A stretch of 64,000 nt of DNA from Cheilinus undulatus. Lineage: Eukaryota > Chordata > Actinopteri > Labriformes > Labridae. The position numbers were made by a program, and so were the translations under genes. Positions within the stretch are counted from its first letter, which is position 1. Each line of letters opens with the position of its first letter. Below, piece after piece: positions 47,785-59,700 of the stretch. Location of the stretch: assembly GCF_018320785.1 (NCBI RefSeq), contig NC_054884.1, forward strand, positions 23,871,667 through 23,935,666, written 5' to 3'. The notes beneath the pieces are model-generated. The model saw only the letters and a list, made by a program, of their open reading frames with translations, was not told the DNA's origin and made no database searches.

Positions 47785-49638
47785 CAGTGGTTTTCAAAGT
47801 GTGAGGAGAGAACCTCAGGGGAGCCATGACAAAATAACAACCTGAAAGAAAGTGACTTGCTTAGTAAACTAAAGTAATAAATGAGGCAAAACTGAGAGAT
47901 TTTATGAGTTACCACAGAGGGATTGTATGTGTACATTCTCATTCTTTCATATCATGGTTATACAAATCTTCCTCAAGGGGGAAAGTGGACTTGTCTGAGG
48001 TTCAAGAACCTCAATCAAGGTTTGAGGCTCAAGGGTAAAAAGTGTAGTTTTATAGAGAAGCAGAAAGAAGGACAGCAGGAACTTCAGTTCCCATCAGCCA
48101 CTGTATGCCCATCATCCTTTGCACTCCATTCGCTGGCTTAATCTAACAGCCTGAAAATGGTGGCTCCTACGAGTGGCAAGGAAAAACCAAGTGACCAAGT
48201 TTTAGAGACTGTAGAGGCTCCTGAAGCTTTTAACTCTGATGGGTCTGGAGGACTTTAGTTTCCTGGTGTCAATATCAGGAAAGACCTAGAGCTGTTTTCA
48301 GTGGGGGAAAACAAAGATTTTAGGTTAGTAAACAGGATGGAGCCAAAGTTTAAGTATATATTTTAAGCCTACCGCACTTTTTGCCATATTGTAATATTCA
48401 AATTACACCTATGCTGATGTCACTTTTTTCCAGTCTTAAGTTGTTGTTTTAAGGTTTTCTGATAAAACCATACCATGGACTTGTTACAGAGGTATTACCC
48501 TGAGATTTTGATACTGTCACATTCCTAATAAGCAGAAAAAAAGAGCAAGTATGACCACAACTATCTAAAAATGTGGATTTTCATGTGTGACTTCTGATAA
48601 TGATGCTCTGTGCCATGGTGTGTAATTTACAAAGAGGTGCTCACTAATGACAGCATGAGGCTCTGGGTCATGGTGAGACAAAGCAGCCAAGTTTAGGGAC
48701 TGAGTCACACAAGTATTTTGACAGGAAGCTAGAGGTTACAGAAAAATCACTGAGATATTGAGCTCTGTTAATACAAAGACAACTGAAGCAACATATCGGG
48801 TGGAGTTGTACATAATGAAGACTAGGGGAAGACCAATTATTGGCTTAACCGATTATTGAGGACAGTATGTAGCATTTGGATCTGCATGTGCATTTTATTT
48901 TACAGATAATTAAGTAAATCAAACAAAAAAGTATATTACTTTGGTCCCACTGACAAGTTTGTCTTCCTCTCTAGCTTTAGTTTCACTCTCCAAAGTCTCA
49001 ACAAATGTCCTGTGTACAATCTGATTGGCTAGATGTCGTGAGACTAGATTGCTAATTTTCCTTCATTTTTTTGATTATGCAATTTCACTTTTGCAAGATT
49101 AAATACATTTTGTACTTAATAACAAATGAATATCAGTTCCAAACATTGGCTATCAGTCTCATGAGCTGCTAATAATCGGTATAGGTCCTGAAAAAAAAAC
49201 ATATCAGTGAACCGCTTGTGAAGACAGCAAAAATCTGATATTACTTCACCCTATACCTATGTGTTGGGGAAAGAACTGAATATGATCTTACTGTCTGACA
49301 ACATTATCTTAGAGTACACCTCAGAAGAGCCTCTGATGTGAGCAACAGGTACTGGGCAGTGATTGTGAGATCCCTTTCTTCTCCATTAAACCTCCATATT
49401 TAATGTTAACTGCATGTGCGTCTTGGACGCAGACCTACTGTTCCCACAAAAACAGAGGCGAGCAAAATAAAACGGAGGTAATGGCCGCTAGTTAACTGTC
49501 GATGATTTTGACAGTGATATAAAAATAATGATGTGCATAGCGTCCGAACAGCTTTGTTTATAATGTTTAAGCAGGAGTTAAATTTCTTAAATAGGCCATA
49601 GCAGTTATTATGTTCTCTCCAACACTTTGAAAACCCCG
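47785..49638. mobile_element. hAT-like insertion with 8-bp target duplication
   Basis: The left end CAGTGGTTTTCAAAGTGTGAGG and the right end CAACACTTTGAAAACCCCG are inverted, and TTTTAAAG stands directly outside both (47777-47784 and 49639-49646), the 8-bp duplication expected of hAT elements. The 1.85-kb body has no transposase ORF. A second repeat (CCAATTATTGGCTTAACCGA to TAATCGGTATAGG, about 48823-49225) is nested inside. Confidence 0.8.
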
Positions 49639-49646
49639 TTTTAAAG

Positions 49647-50865
49647 GATACTAAGGATTAAAATTTCTTTAAGCAGCTAAAATAAAACCACAAGACAAGG
49701 CTTAAGCTAGATGCTGATGAGACAAGGAAGAGGGTCTAATTTCTGTTCCCTAAAACTTAACAGAAATGGTCACTACGAAGCGCTAAAAGTTTTGGGGATT
49801 TCCCTCCATCTATTGCAAACACATTTCCCTGGGCTACGTCAGGGATCGACACTCACTTAGATTAAAAAAAAAACATGACAAGAGGACAGGAAACATCTCT
49901 GTACAGTCAGATAAGAGACACAAAGGGATACTCATACACATCAGACAAATCATAGCATTATACCTCAAATCATTTTTTATTTTATTCATTTGTCATTTTT
50001 ACTGCATGGGACTGATCCGACCCACGTAATCACATACAAATACACTTCATACATACACAAACGCACATACATACACACAGTGTTTAGCATAACCTCCCCG
50101 CTGATATCTTAGTTCCTTTATTGAAGAGATAAGTGCAGTGCATGCAGAGTTGCTGGGTGTCGGGCATTATACAACATCCTTCATCTACCTGCCCCCCAGA
50201 GAAGAAAAATATGCATTACTTAGGCTTTTTTTGACAAGTCTTGCCACAGTTAATCTCATATGTTGCAATTCTGAGTTCAAAATTGTAAGAATATGATAGA
50301 TTGATGTGCTGTAGAAACATTTGAGAGCCTAATCCCCTCACTAGTTTCATCATGAGGCCACTTTTCCAGCGCTATTGTAAACGCCTGTAAGCTTGAGCCG
50401 TCTAATATTTACTGGTAAGTGGTGAGATAGCCTGCCAGCATGTTAATATAATAAACTAGTATATCAGTAAGCTAATATGGCATGGAAGTATTTTGTTTTC
50501 ACTGTTAGCATATGAATTAGCAGCAGTGATTGCTCACATGATTGTGTGGGTGTAATATTTTTAAGGTGTCTCCAAAGAAAGGCTGAGTTAACAGAACAAT
50601 GCTGATTATATCTCAGAGGCTTTCTTACATCTTTAACCCCACCAACTGACTCAGCTCAACTTTTATCTGTTGTACTTTAGCTACCCTTAACCTCAGCTGT
50701 TATATGAGTATAATGCTAACAGCAGCATTTACCATGAATGATGCACTCAGCTCAAATCAGATACTGTTGACATGCTAGCATGTCTTCAGATAGGTTTAAA
50801 ACCCATGAAAATATAAACGTATTGACATGTTTACCTTATTACATAATCATTAATGTCCTTTTTAT
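49647..50865. other. Unassigned stretch in the PPM1B-type 3' region
   Basis: AT-rich DNA lying between the two alternative terminal exons of the phosphatase gene. No exon or element recognised. Confidence 0.45.
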
Positions 50866-51127
50866 CACTGGTTCTCAACTGGTCAATGTCAGGACCAACC
50901 GCCTTAAGGGTAAACCACAACCAAATTTCTTACATTCTGCAATCGTAACCAAATGTTTTTAATTACAAGCAGTTTGGACTTGAGATGGAACAAAAGATGA
51001 AATGGGACTAAGAGATGGAGACGTGTCCTTCAAATTTAAAAGCAAATAATAAATTTTTTCGCAAACTTTTTCCAGGCACATACTGTGACCCATCTCTGAG
51101 TTTCAACCCACCAGTTGAGATCCAATG
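50866..51127. mobile_element. Short hAT-like element
   Basis: Ends CACTGGTTCTCAACTGG and CCAGTTGAGATCCAATG are inverted. The flanking octamers CTTTTTAT and CTTTAAAT match at 6 of 8 bases and may be a decayed duplication. About 262 bp, non-coding, related to the element at 18165-18620. Confidence 0.6.
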
Positions 51128-51830
51128 CTTTAAATGATCATTGTACAAAGAAACACTAGATTTCTACATTTTGAAAAAACTGAAACAAAAAAAATACATG
51201 TAAGCTGTCATTGTGAAGCAGTGCATTCTGGGTAGTGATGTCAATCTGCTGCTCTATTCTTCCTATGGAGTGGCATCATTAAAAATGTTTCATTTCATCC
51301 TGGTTTTATTGAAGAGGACAAAAAAGAGGAAGTTAATATAATGTAGATCAAGGGAAAACTATCAGAAAGATGCAGGAAGAACAATGCAACCATTTGGCAT
51401 CTCTACCCAGAGTGCATTGCACAAAACTTTCAGCCTATATGTTCACTTGTTTTGCAATTGTTTTTCAAAATGTGCAAATTTGTCTTCCTTGTACAAAAAA
51501 TATACAAAAGACAGGAATGTTAATTTAATTAGGACAATGTGTCTTAAAATAAGGGTTCCCTATAAAGCAAAGGTTTTTTTTCCATAACACAAGGTAAATG
51601 TCTTTTACAAGCAACACAAAGGGGCAGTGCTTTCACAGAAGGGTTTTTCAGACTGCTTGTTTTTGTTTACAAGAGGAAAATCTTCAAGAGTGGCAGCAGA
51701 ACGCCTTTACACACCAAGTTAGTTTTTCATCCTAATTTTTCGAACAGGTTTGATTTTGTGTGAATTTTCACATCAGCCCAAGTCATTTAGGTCGGTGATT
51801 GATTGCTCCTTCAGCTCAGTCACACTGCAG

Positions 51831-52345
51831 TTAAAGGAATATTTCTTTGTTTTTTTTTTAAAGTTGGGTTGTCTGAGGTACTTAGTAGTAGCATTATTCT
51901 CCAGTGATTTTAGAGAGTATTGTCCCTTAAGGTCACACAGATCTCACTAGAGGAAGCTAGGCTAAATAGTGTAGCAGATGGTATAGTTTCACCATGTAAT
52001 TTAACAAATTTAAGGTAAACAATTGGCCAGGTATCAAGTTGGCTCAATTGTACGCTATATTGAGAATTTTTTGAGTATTTTATTTTTAGCCCAGCCTCTG
52101 TGTTTGACAATACTTTTGCTATGTAAGCTTGCGCTATCAGCTATGTGCTCCTCCGCTTCAGCATATCTGAACAGCTAGATTTGCCAAACACAGAGGCTTT
52201 TTGGGTGAATAATAAAACACTTGTGGTGAAACTGTACCAATCTGCTAAGCTGTATAGCCTAGCTTCTCCAAGTGTTTCCTGTGCTACTACTAGTGGCAGG
52301 TACCTTATTCAACCCAACCTAAAAAATTCTGAAATATCCCTTTAA
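51831..52345. mobile_element. TTAA-flanked palindromic MITE (piggyBac-like)
   Basis: TTAAAGGAATATTTC at the left and GAAATATCCCTTTAA at the right are inverted and carry TTAA at the edge, the piggyBac target. Inside, GAAGCTAGGCTAAATAGTGT at 51954 is mirrored near 52245-52270 by GCTGTATAGCCTAGCTTC, and CCAGCCTCTGTGTTTG by CAAACACAGAGGC. 515 bp, no ORF. Confidence 0.75.
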
Positions 52346-52361
52346 AATGGACCCAAATCTG

Positions 52362-52392
<31 letters not shown>

Positions 52393-52399
52393 GTTTTTT

Positions 52400-52606
52400 T
52401 TGCTTTTTATCTGACAGTATGAACAGCTCAAGTCACACTGAACATGATCTTTTCAAATCAGATTCAGGCCATTTTCATAGGTCGGTCTAAATCAGATACG
52501 TATCTGATACTTTGGAATTTGACTGCAGTGTGAACAGCCAAACAAAAAAAATCAGATCTGAGAAAAGATCAAAATTGAGTATTCTGGCCTGTGTGAACGT
52601 AGCCTT
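52400..52606. repeat. Interspersed repeat (TGTGTGAACGTAGCC end)
   Basis: Words ATCAGATACGTATCTGAT, GACTGCAGTGTGAACAGCC and CTGTGTGAACGTAGCC in this order resemble a frequent fish non-autonomous element. Boundaries are approximate. Confidence 0.45.
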
Positions 52607-53639
52607 CTTGTATCTTCCACCACCTGGACAGTGAAAAGACTTTGTCAACAGTAACTGTGATGTGAGCTGCTAATCGAAGGCAACAGCTAACACTGACACG
52701 AGATAGGCTGAAATAAAAGTTGAACCACATCAAATAAGATAGAGTGATACTGAATATCCAAAAATGACTTGCTCTGTCTTCAAGACAAACTACTTTGATT
52801 TATTTTTTGTAAAGCCATCTGCATTTTTTACTCAAAATATTTTTTGTATCATCTAAAAATGTTGACTATGTTTTGCCCTTTTGACACATTTACATTCATC
52901 CAGAAAGCAACAACCAGGGACAAACTACCATGTTGTTGTGCAGAACTGTGAGGCAGCATCTTCAAATGTGGTGATATGGTTTATGTTTATGTGGTGATGG
53001 AATGGTTTTAAGTAAAAGAAGCTCAAACTACAAACATACACCCACTAAACCATCTTAACACCCCCCCCCCCCCAATGTGGTTCCAGATGGCTTTGATTAA
53101 CCAAACCTAGTTGAATATGCTTCTAATGGACTAACATTCAGAGAAATCCTCCCACTACAAAACAATTCAGCAGTGATGATCTGTGTCTTTCTTGGCCACT
53201 CAAACACACACACTCACACACAGATACACACAAATACGCAAAAGAGTGCTTTCTGAGTCTGTAGACAGGGTTTGTCTGAACACAGCTGCAGTTCAGAGGG
53301 TCTTCTCTCCTTTTCTTTGACAGTTCGTTTGCTGTAAGCAGGTGTGGGGGGTGCAGGGAGGGGAAAGGGGGGGTCAGCCAGAAGCCAATACTGGGAAATG
53401 TAGGCCATGGAGTGCAAGGTTCATTTTCTGCTTCACCAGCCACTTCTGCATGATATAATGACTTATTAGCTTCGGTTGTAAACATCAGTCTGTGAGATAC
53501 GTCGTAAAAGTGGCTGGCAAGTTTGGGAATCCAAGCCAAGGTGATCAGTGGGAAGGGGGCCACAGACAGGAAAAAGGAAAAAGAAAGCCCTTTTTAGGTG
53601 GAAGAGATATATAAAGCTTCAGAACAGAGCTTGAATGGA
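52607..53639. other. Unassigned stretch downstream of the long terminal exon
   Basis: It contains a C-run at about 53060-53073 and CA-rich DNA at 53200-53240. A 141-residue open frame at 53138-53563 has no family features and ends in low-complexity Cys/Val sequence, so it is not called. Confidence 0.4.
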
Positions 53640-53799
53640 CAGAGGGGGCATTTTTATTTCCACTGTATTAGTGAAATATTTATGAATGGAAAAAAGGAGA
53701 CTTGTGATAGAGCCCAGAGTGGATTTTTCCATTCAAGTTCTGTGATGAAGGAAAAAGGAGGTGAGGTTCAAAGCACATCTGACTGGAGCTGAGAGATGC
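53640..53799 (-). other. Possible short 3' UTR of the long PPM1B-type isoform
   Basis: A minus-strand AATAAA (plus-strand TTTATT, 53653-53658) lies about 145 bases after the stop of the long terminal exon. It is a candidate polyadenylation signal; other TTTATT words further left (for example near 52799) leave the true end open. Confidence 0.35.
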
Positions 53800-56700
53800 T
53801 CATTTAGAGGGGGGATCACACTCGGGGACGGGCGCATCTTGGCTGCTCTCTGGCTCTGCATTGGCAGGTGAGGGCGGGGGCGAGGGGGGAGAGGGAGGGG
53901 AGGCGGGCTGCTCCTGGCTGTTGTCGTTCCCGTTGTCGTCCTCTGAGGTCCTCCTGCCCTCCCCGGCTCCCTCGGTAATGCTCTCCTCCCCGGGCAGGTG
54001 GAAGGCAGCCAGGGACTCCTCCAGCACTGTGCGGTACTGCCCCCGGTGGTGCAGCCGGAACTGCCGCAGAGCCTCCAGCAGATGAGCTGCCGTGCTGCCA
54101 CCTCCCTCCTCACTCTCCTCCTTCTCTCCCCCCGCGCAGGCCTGAGGTGACACGCCAGGGGTCAGACTCTGCAGGCACGCTCCATGGTAAAACACACACA
54201 TCTAACAAACAGCAGCACTGCACTCACAGCACTGTGACACAAATATCTCGCACACACTGACGTGACGATGTCAGGGACATTCTTGCACCAGTCAGACAGA
54301 CCCATGCAAACGCTACCTCTGACCCTGTGACCAACAACCCTTTGTGATATTTGCTGTGTGGTGTAACAGAGAGGGGGGTGTTGGTCAGCACCCACACAGC
54401 CCAGACACATAAAGAGCCGGCAGGTCAAGACTCCACTGACATCAATAAGACCTCAAAATTAAACATCACATCCATCCTTACATACTGTCTAAAACCCTGC
54501 GCTGAGGCCTTCCTGTGGTAACTTCATACCTTTTCTGTGATGATCAAAGATTGTTGTGAGGTTGTTGATCTTTCGTATTCTGTGGTGGATCACATGGCCA
54601 TCACTGTTTTTACTTAAAGTTCAAAGAAGTGCTCCAAAACATTCATTTACTTAAAACATACAGCTATTTTCTACAATGCAAGATTTCAACCTATTGAGGG
54701 AGAAAATCTGTTAAAAAGTGGCACAGCCTGCCTGGTCTGCTCTGTTATGTATCCCAGTAGGATTCCAGCTCACCTTCAGCTGCACAGCAGTCTTCTATCA
54801 ATGAATAAAACTATTTTTTCTACAGTGTCAGGCAGCATGCAATGTATGATGGTGGTGCTACACTTACAGAAATGATGGTGCACATCTTAAGACCCTGCAT
54901 GAACGTATGACGACATTACACTGTGACTTTCCACAGCATAGTATTAATTTCTGCCTTTTTTTGAGATCATTGTTCAGACTGTCCACTGATGTTTAAGTAC
55001 TTTGTTGGGAGAATTTGCTGTTTGTATATTTTGAGGACAAAGCTCAGAAATGATCAAGTATTTTCAGGAAAATTTTGGGAATATGTTTGTATATTTTGAG
55101 AGTTTCATTGGGAATATTTCTTCTTTTTTTAATTTAGCTTTTTTGGGGGGGGGGGGGAGATTTTCATGGGAATCTGAGGAATTGTTTGGACATTTGGGGC
55201 ATTTTCTAAGCAAATTTCAGATTTTTTTGGGGGGGTGGGGTTGATTAGGCAATGGGGCTGGAAATTTTAGGGAATTTGTTTGGATATTCCAGTTGTTTTC
55301 ATGGAATTTTGGGTAATGTATTTGTCATTTTTTGAGAATTTACTAGGGGGATTTGCTTTGAAATTTGCTTGAAATTTTCAGGAAGTTACATGGAATTTTA
55401 GGTGACTTTTTATTATTATTTAATGAAAGAGTTTCACTGAAAAATTTGAGGACTATGTGAAAAAAAGTTATAAGGTACATTTATAGGATCCTTCGAAATA
55501 TGTTTAAGGATTTGAGGATTTCACAGAAAATGTATGGTAATTTCTTTGAAATTTTAAGAAAATGGTTGGATTTTTATAAAGGAAAATTTCCAAGAAACTC
55601 CTGTTAAAAGACCAAGCTGACGTTTTAACTTATCAGGTTCTACATATCCCGAATCAGAAAGAGAGACTTAAAAAGCATTCCATACAAAAGCTCAGGTCTA
55701 AGGAGGTTAAAGTCTTGTACTAGTGTATTTGTTGCTCTAGAACGTCCCACTTTTTAGATTAAAAATTGGCATTTAAATGTGTCCTTATGAGATACTACTT
55801 AATGACATCCACAGTGGTGCTGAAAATAATCTATTTGGCTAAAGACGACAGTGGAATAACATCATACAGCACTAAAATTAGTTGAAGCTTCAATTTGTAA
55901 AAATTTTGCACTTAAATGTTGATATTAATTTAACTACTCCTGTTTATGTATTTTGGGTGTGCTCTTACATTACTTTAAATATTCCAACATCTTTCAAATC
56001 CAAAGAAATTCTTAATTTCTTTTTATCATAAAGACAAGTTTATTGTAATGGCAGCCACTGTGGCAGACATGACTTATCATGTATGTTACGTGGAACGCTG
56101 CTATATAATGAAGCAGGAACTGCTCTAGAGGCTGCTCTTATGCGCTCATGCATGTTTAGCACTGCTCACTTGCGACAGACCACAAATATTCTCTGCCATC
56201 AATTGCAATTTCAATCACCCAAGTTCACCAGAAGTCGCTGTCGCTGAAGTCACCATTGTGGCCACACTAATCATTTCCAGGTCAAGTAGAGACCAGACCA
56301 GCTGCTCTGCGTGTCCATCTCAGCCACTTACGTATTGTTTTGAATCCAGCGCTCTGTGCAGTAAAACCTGAACTGCATAAGATCTATTTACTATTTACCT
56401 ACTTTTCATTAAAAAATGTCTTATAATGAGGGGGAAAAGCTGTTAAAAGTGCCAATCATTTGATCACTTGCAGCACAAACCAGGAAGGGTACTTTTAACA
56501 GGTTTTCTTCCGCATTAAATCAACAACTTATCAATGAGACCAAAACACTGATTCATTGTACAGTAAATACATCTAATGTAGTGTAATTTTATTGAACAGA
56601 GTCCTCAATTCAAAACAAGGAGTAAGCAGTTTAGCTAAGCCAAGCCCCTACCTCTACTCGACATCTTTTGTTTTTGCTTTGACTGAGATCCCCTGGCAGA

Positions 56701-59700
56701 AGAATTTAAGAGATAAAGCTTGGTAAGAGATAAATCTGGCACCTAATTTCACTGAAAAAACACATTAATTATGCACTTTACCTTTTGATGGTCATTTTAT
56801 TTTTTTCAGTTCATCAGATCATGACTTATCATTACACAACTGTCAATAGCAGTTTCTTAGTTATCACAGAAGTGCCCTCTTCTAATGCTGACGTCAACAA
56901 AAATGATCATCTTTTTTTATTCCACACTTTAGGGCTTTTGCAAAAGAAGATTGAGCACAGACCATTTAACTGAATTATTACAAAATTAAGGGCCTTTGAC
57001 ATTCTCCAGTGAATGAAACCACTGAGTTTCTCTGAGCTTACTAAAGTTGTTCTGTAAAAATGTATCCTCCACCTGCCTTTACACCTAAATTATTTTAATA
57101 CTCTCGCTCTCTCATTCTCACACAAGCACAAAAGAGTGTCTTCGTCTGGGCTGGTGTGTGTATGACGTCATGTAGAGGGGAGGAGGGGGTGGGCTGAAAG
57201 GTCTTAGAGAGGTGAGGAGTTCAGAGAGTGATCAACTCACCCCTTCCTCTTCTCTGTGAGGATTCAGCTTGTTGTACATGGCCTCGATCACACTCCGTCT
57301 GCAAATGCACAAAGACACACACAGCAGCTGTTAGAGAAAGGAACAACTCACCGCTTAATGCAAACAGTTCATTCTCAGCAAATGTATATTGATTCACATT
57401 TTAATGGAGCCAAGAAAGCAGCTGAGTCAATACCTGGGTGTCTGCCTCTCATACATAAAAGAGGTTACTGCATCTCTTTGTGAATGCCTAGGTAGAATTG
57501 TTTTCTCAAGTAGGATCTGGAGATGCAATACTTCAATTAACAATTGACTACATTATCAAGTAAGCTGATGATTTTTGTTTAATCATCATGAAAGATCTAA
57601 GAACTGTGAAAATGTTAACAGAGCACTGGAAAACTTGTTTATTATACAGCTGAAGAATGGAACATTATATCTTGGTGAGGTGGTTTCAAGCACAAATCAT
57701 GTGTATTCCAGCCAGTCCACAGGCGATATGAACCCAACAGTGCTTGAATACTGTCATTAGCATTCTCTGAGCTGCACGGTAGATGTGGAAGTAGGAAGAG
57801 GACTGTGATGGCGTCTCAAACAAAATAAAACATCCATAGTAGGCAGAGGGGCACCACTGTCAGCGGCTTTTTGCAGATAATGTCACATCACAGTGAAGAA
57901 CTCCAGATGGGGGCAAGAAATGATATCTGCATAGAAAAGTGTAATAAAACTGTCTTTTTTGGACTGTTTACTAGGGCTGAACGATTTGGGAAAATAATCA
58001 AAATGCAATTTTTTTCTCCAATATTGCAATTGCGATTTGATATGCAATTATTCCTTAACTCTCTTTTATTCCTAAATAAGGGTTGACCAATTGTTTAAAA
58101 ATATCTAATGCTGATGATTTTGACTTGTTTTGCAAATTGGATATGAATTGTTGCATTAAAGAGTTTTTGTCATTTTCAAATTTAACAAGAAAAAACTACT
58201 ATGTAATACAAAAACATAAACATATTTAATACAAAAAAATGCAAACATGAAGAAAGTAGGATTTTTTTAAAGACTATTCTAAAAAAATGTTTAAAGCCTG
58301 GACAAGCCATGTCAGACATCATTCACATATGTGTGGCTCTTCCTCTATAACTGTTAGCCTGCTGATCCAAACCAAGCTGTGCTGATCACCAGTTTGGCTG
58401 AGCCAGGCTCCACTGAGTCGCACCCAGAATTGTCCTGCCCAAACCCGCCCTCCAAGCGTGCCGTGGTGACGTCAGTGGTTTGTCGTCATTCAGGGACGCA
58501 TCGCCGACGTATTTCAGTAGCAACAGCTGCACCAAATTTAAAATACCTGCCGGATTACTAATAGGAGAAGAAAGAAAATTTGAAGTACAAACAATGGCAA
58601 ACTCTTCTTCTGGCAGAACAAAATAATGCTTACTGTAGTGCAGCTGTTCAGTGTCATCAACTCAAAATGCCGCGTCATCAGCTCTAGACATGCCCTCAAA
58701 CAGGTAGCTCAGTCGTGGTGGAAAAGCAAATCTCCTGTTGTGCTGTGCTGCCATGCCAAGACAAACCAAGCAGAGCTAAGCCACTGAATGTAACAGAAAA
58801 GCTCCAATAGTCTGTTTCCAATAAGTTGTCTGGTTTGGTTTGGAACAATACAGTTTGGCACAGTAAACCCTGATCTTGCCTGTGTTCCCACAGCCAAAGT
58901 CCATCCAGCCTTGCTTGTTTATAGAGATCTTGATTGCTTTGCTCAGCTCAGTAATAAGACCTGGGCTTTTAGTACCAGTTTGGCTTTTTAAATGTGTATT
59001 AAATAACAACAAAAACAGGGGAGAGAAAACCCATTCTCAAATGGGTGCCAGCTCCTGTGGTTCACATGAAAGAGTTGGCTCCTAGAACTGACTTGTTCGT
59101 AGCTGACACATTATTACTTGGTTGTCTACCCCACAAGGTTTATTTGGTTAATAGTGTAATAGCATGTTTATGACAAAATGAGGGAGAAAAGCTGTTAAAG
59201 GAGCATGGCTAGACTCTTAACTAAGTACAAGACTCCTCAAGACTCTTTCCTCCCTTCATCTGGCTAGATGTGCAGTAGGGGGTCTACAGGACTATATAAT
59301 TTGTGATAGCAGTGGCCTGGCCAAGTCAGGTAAATCAGCACAAGGGAAAAATTCCCTTTTTTGAAAAGTATAGGGATCTTACCAAGTGTATTTAGAAATT
59401 TTCTGATGATGATTGCAAGATTGGATCCATTTAGAGCTTTGATGAACCAACTTTATTTTCTAATTAATGTTCTTCGCTTCCTGCCCCCGATCTGACATTC
59501 ATTTGTCATAGTGATCAAGTGACTGCAAACTACCGATTGTTACCTAGTTGATAATGCAATTGGTTGCCATGACTGCTTCTTGGTATAAGCAGGTTTGCAA
59601 ACCTACTACACACATACCCCTGCATACTGTTTTGGACTGTGAACATACGTGAATCTGCTAGGGCATGGAGCAACATTAGTAATGTGAAAGCAAGCAGCAA

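Larger units (their letters stand above)
54142..57240 (-). other. Last intron of the long PPM1B-type isoform
   Basis: Intron between the NPHREEEG exon (donor GGG|GTGAGT) and the long terminal exon. It contains a decayed T/G-rich tandem stretch at about 54960-55600, a short fold-back at 56428-56513 and CRE-like TGACGTCA near 57163. No other coding sequence is seen. Confidence 0.8.

Noticed and set aside
53138..53563. Minus-strand open frame of 141 codons downstream of the long phosphatase exon
   Set aside because: No known motif; it ends in low-complexity Cys/Val-rich sequence from a CA repeat. It is more likely untranslated or intronic DNA.
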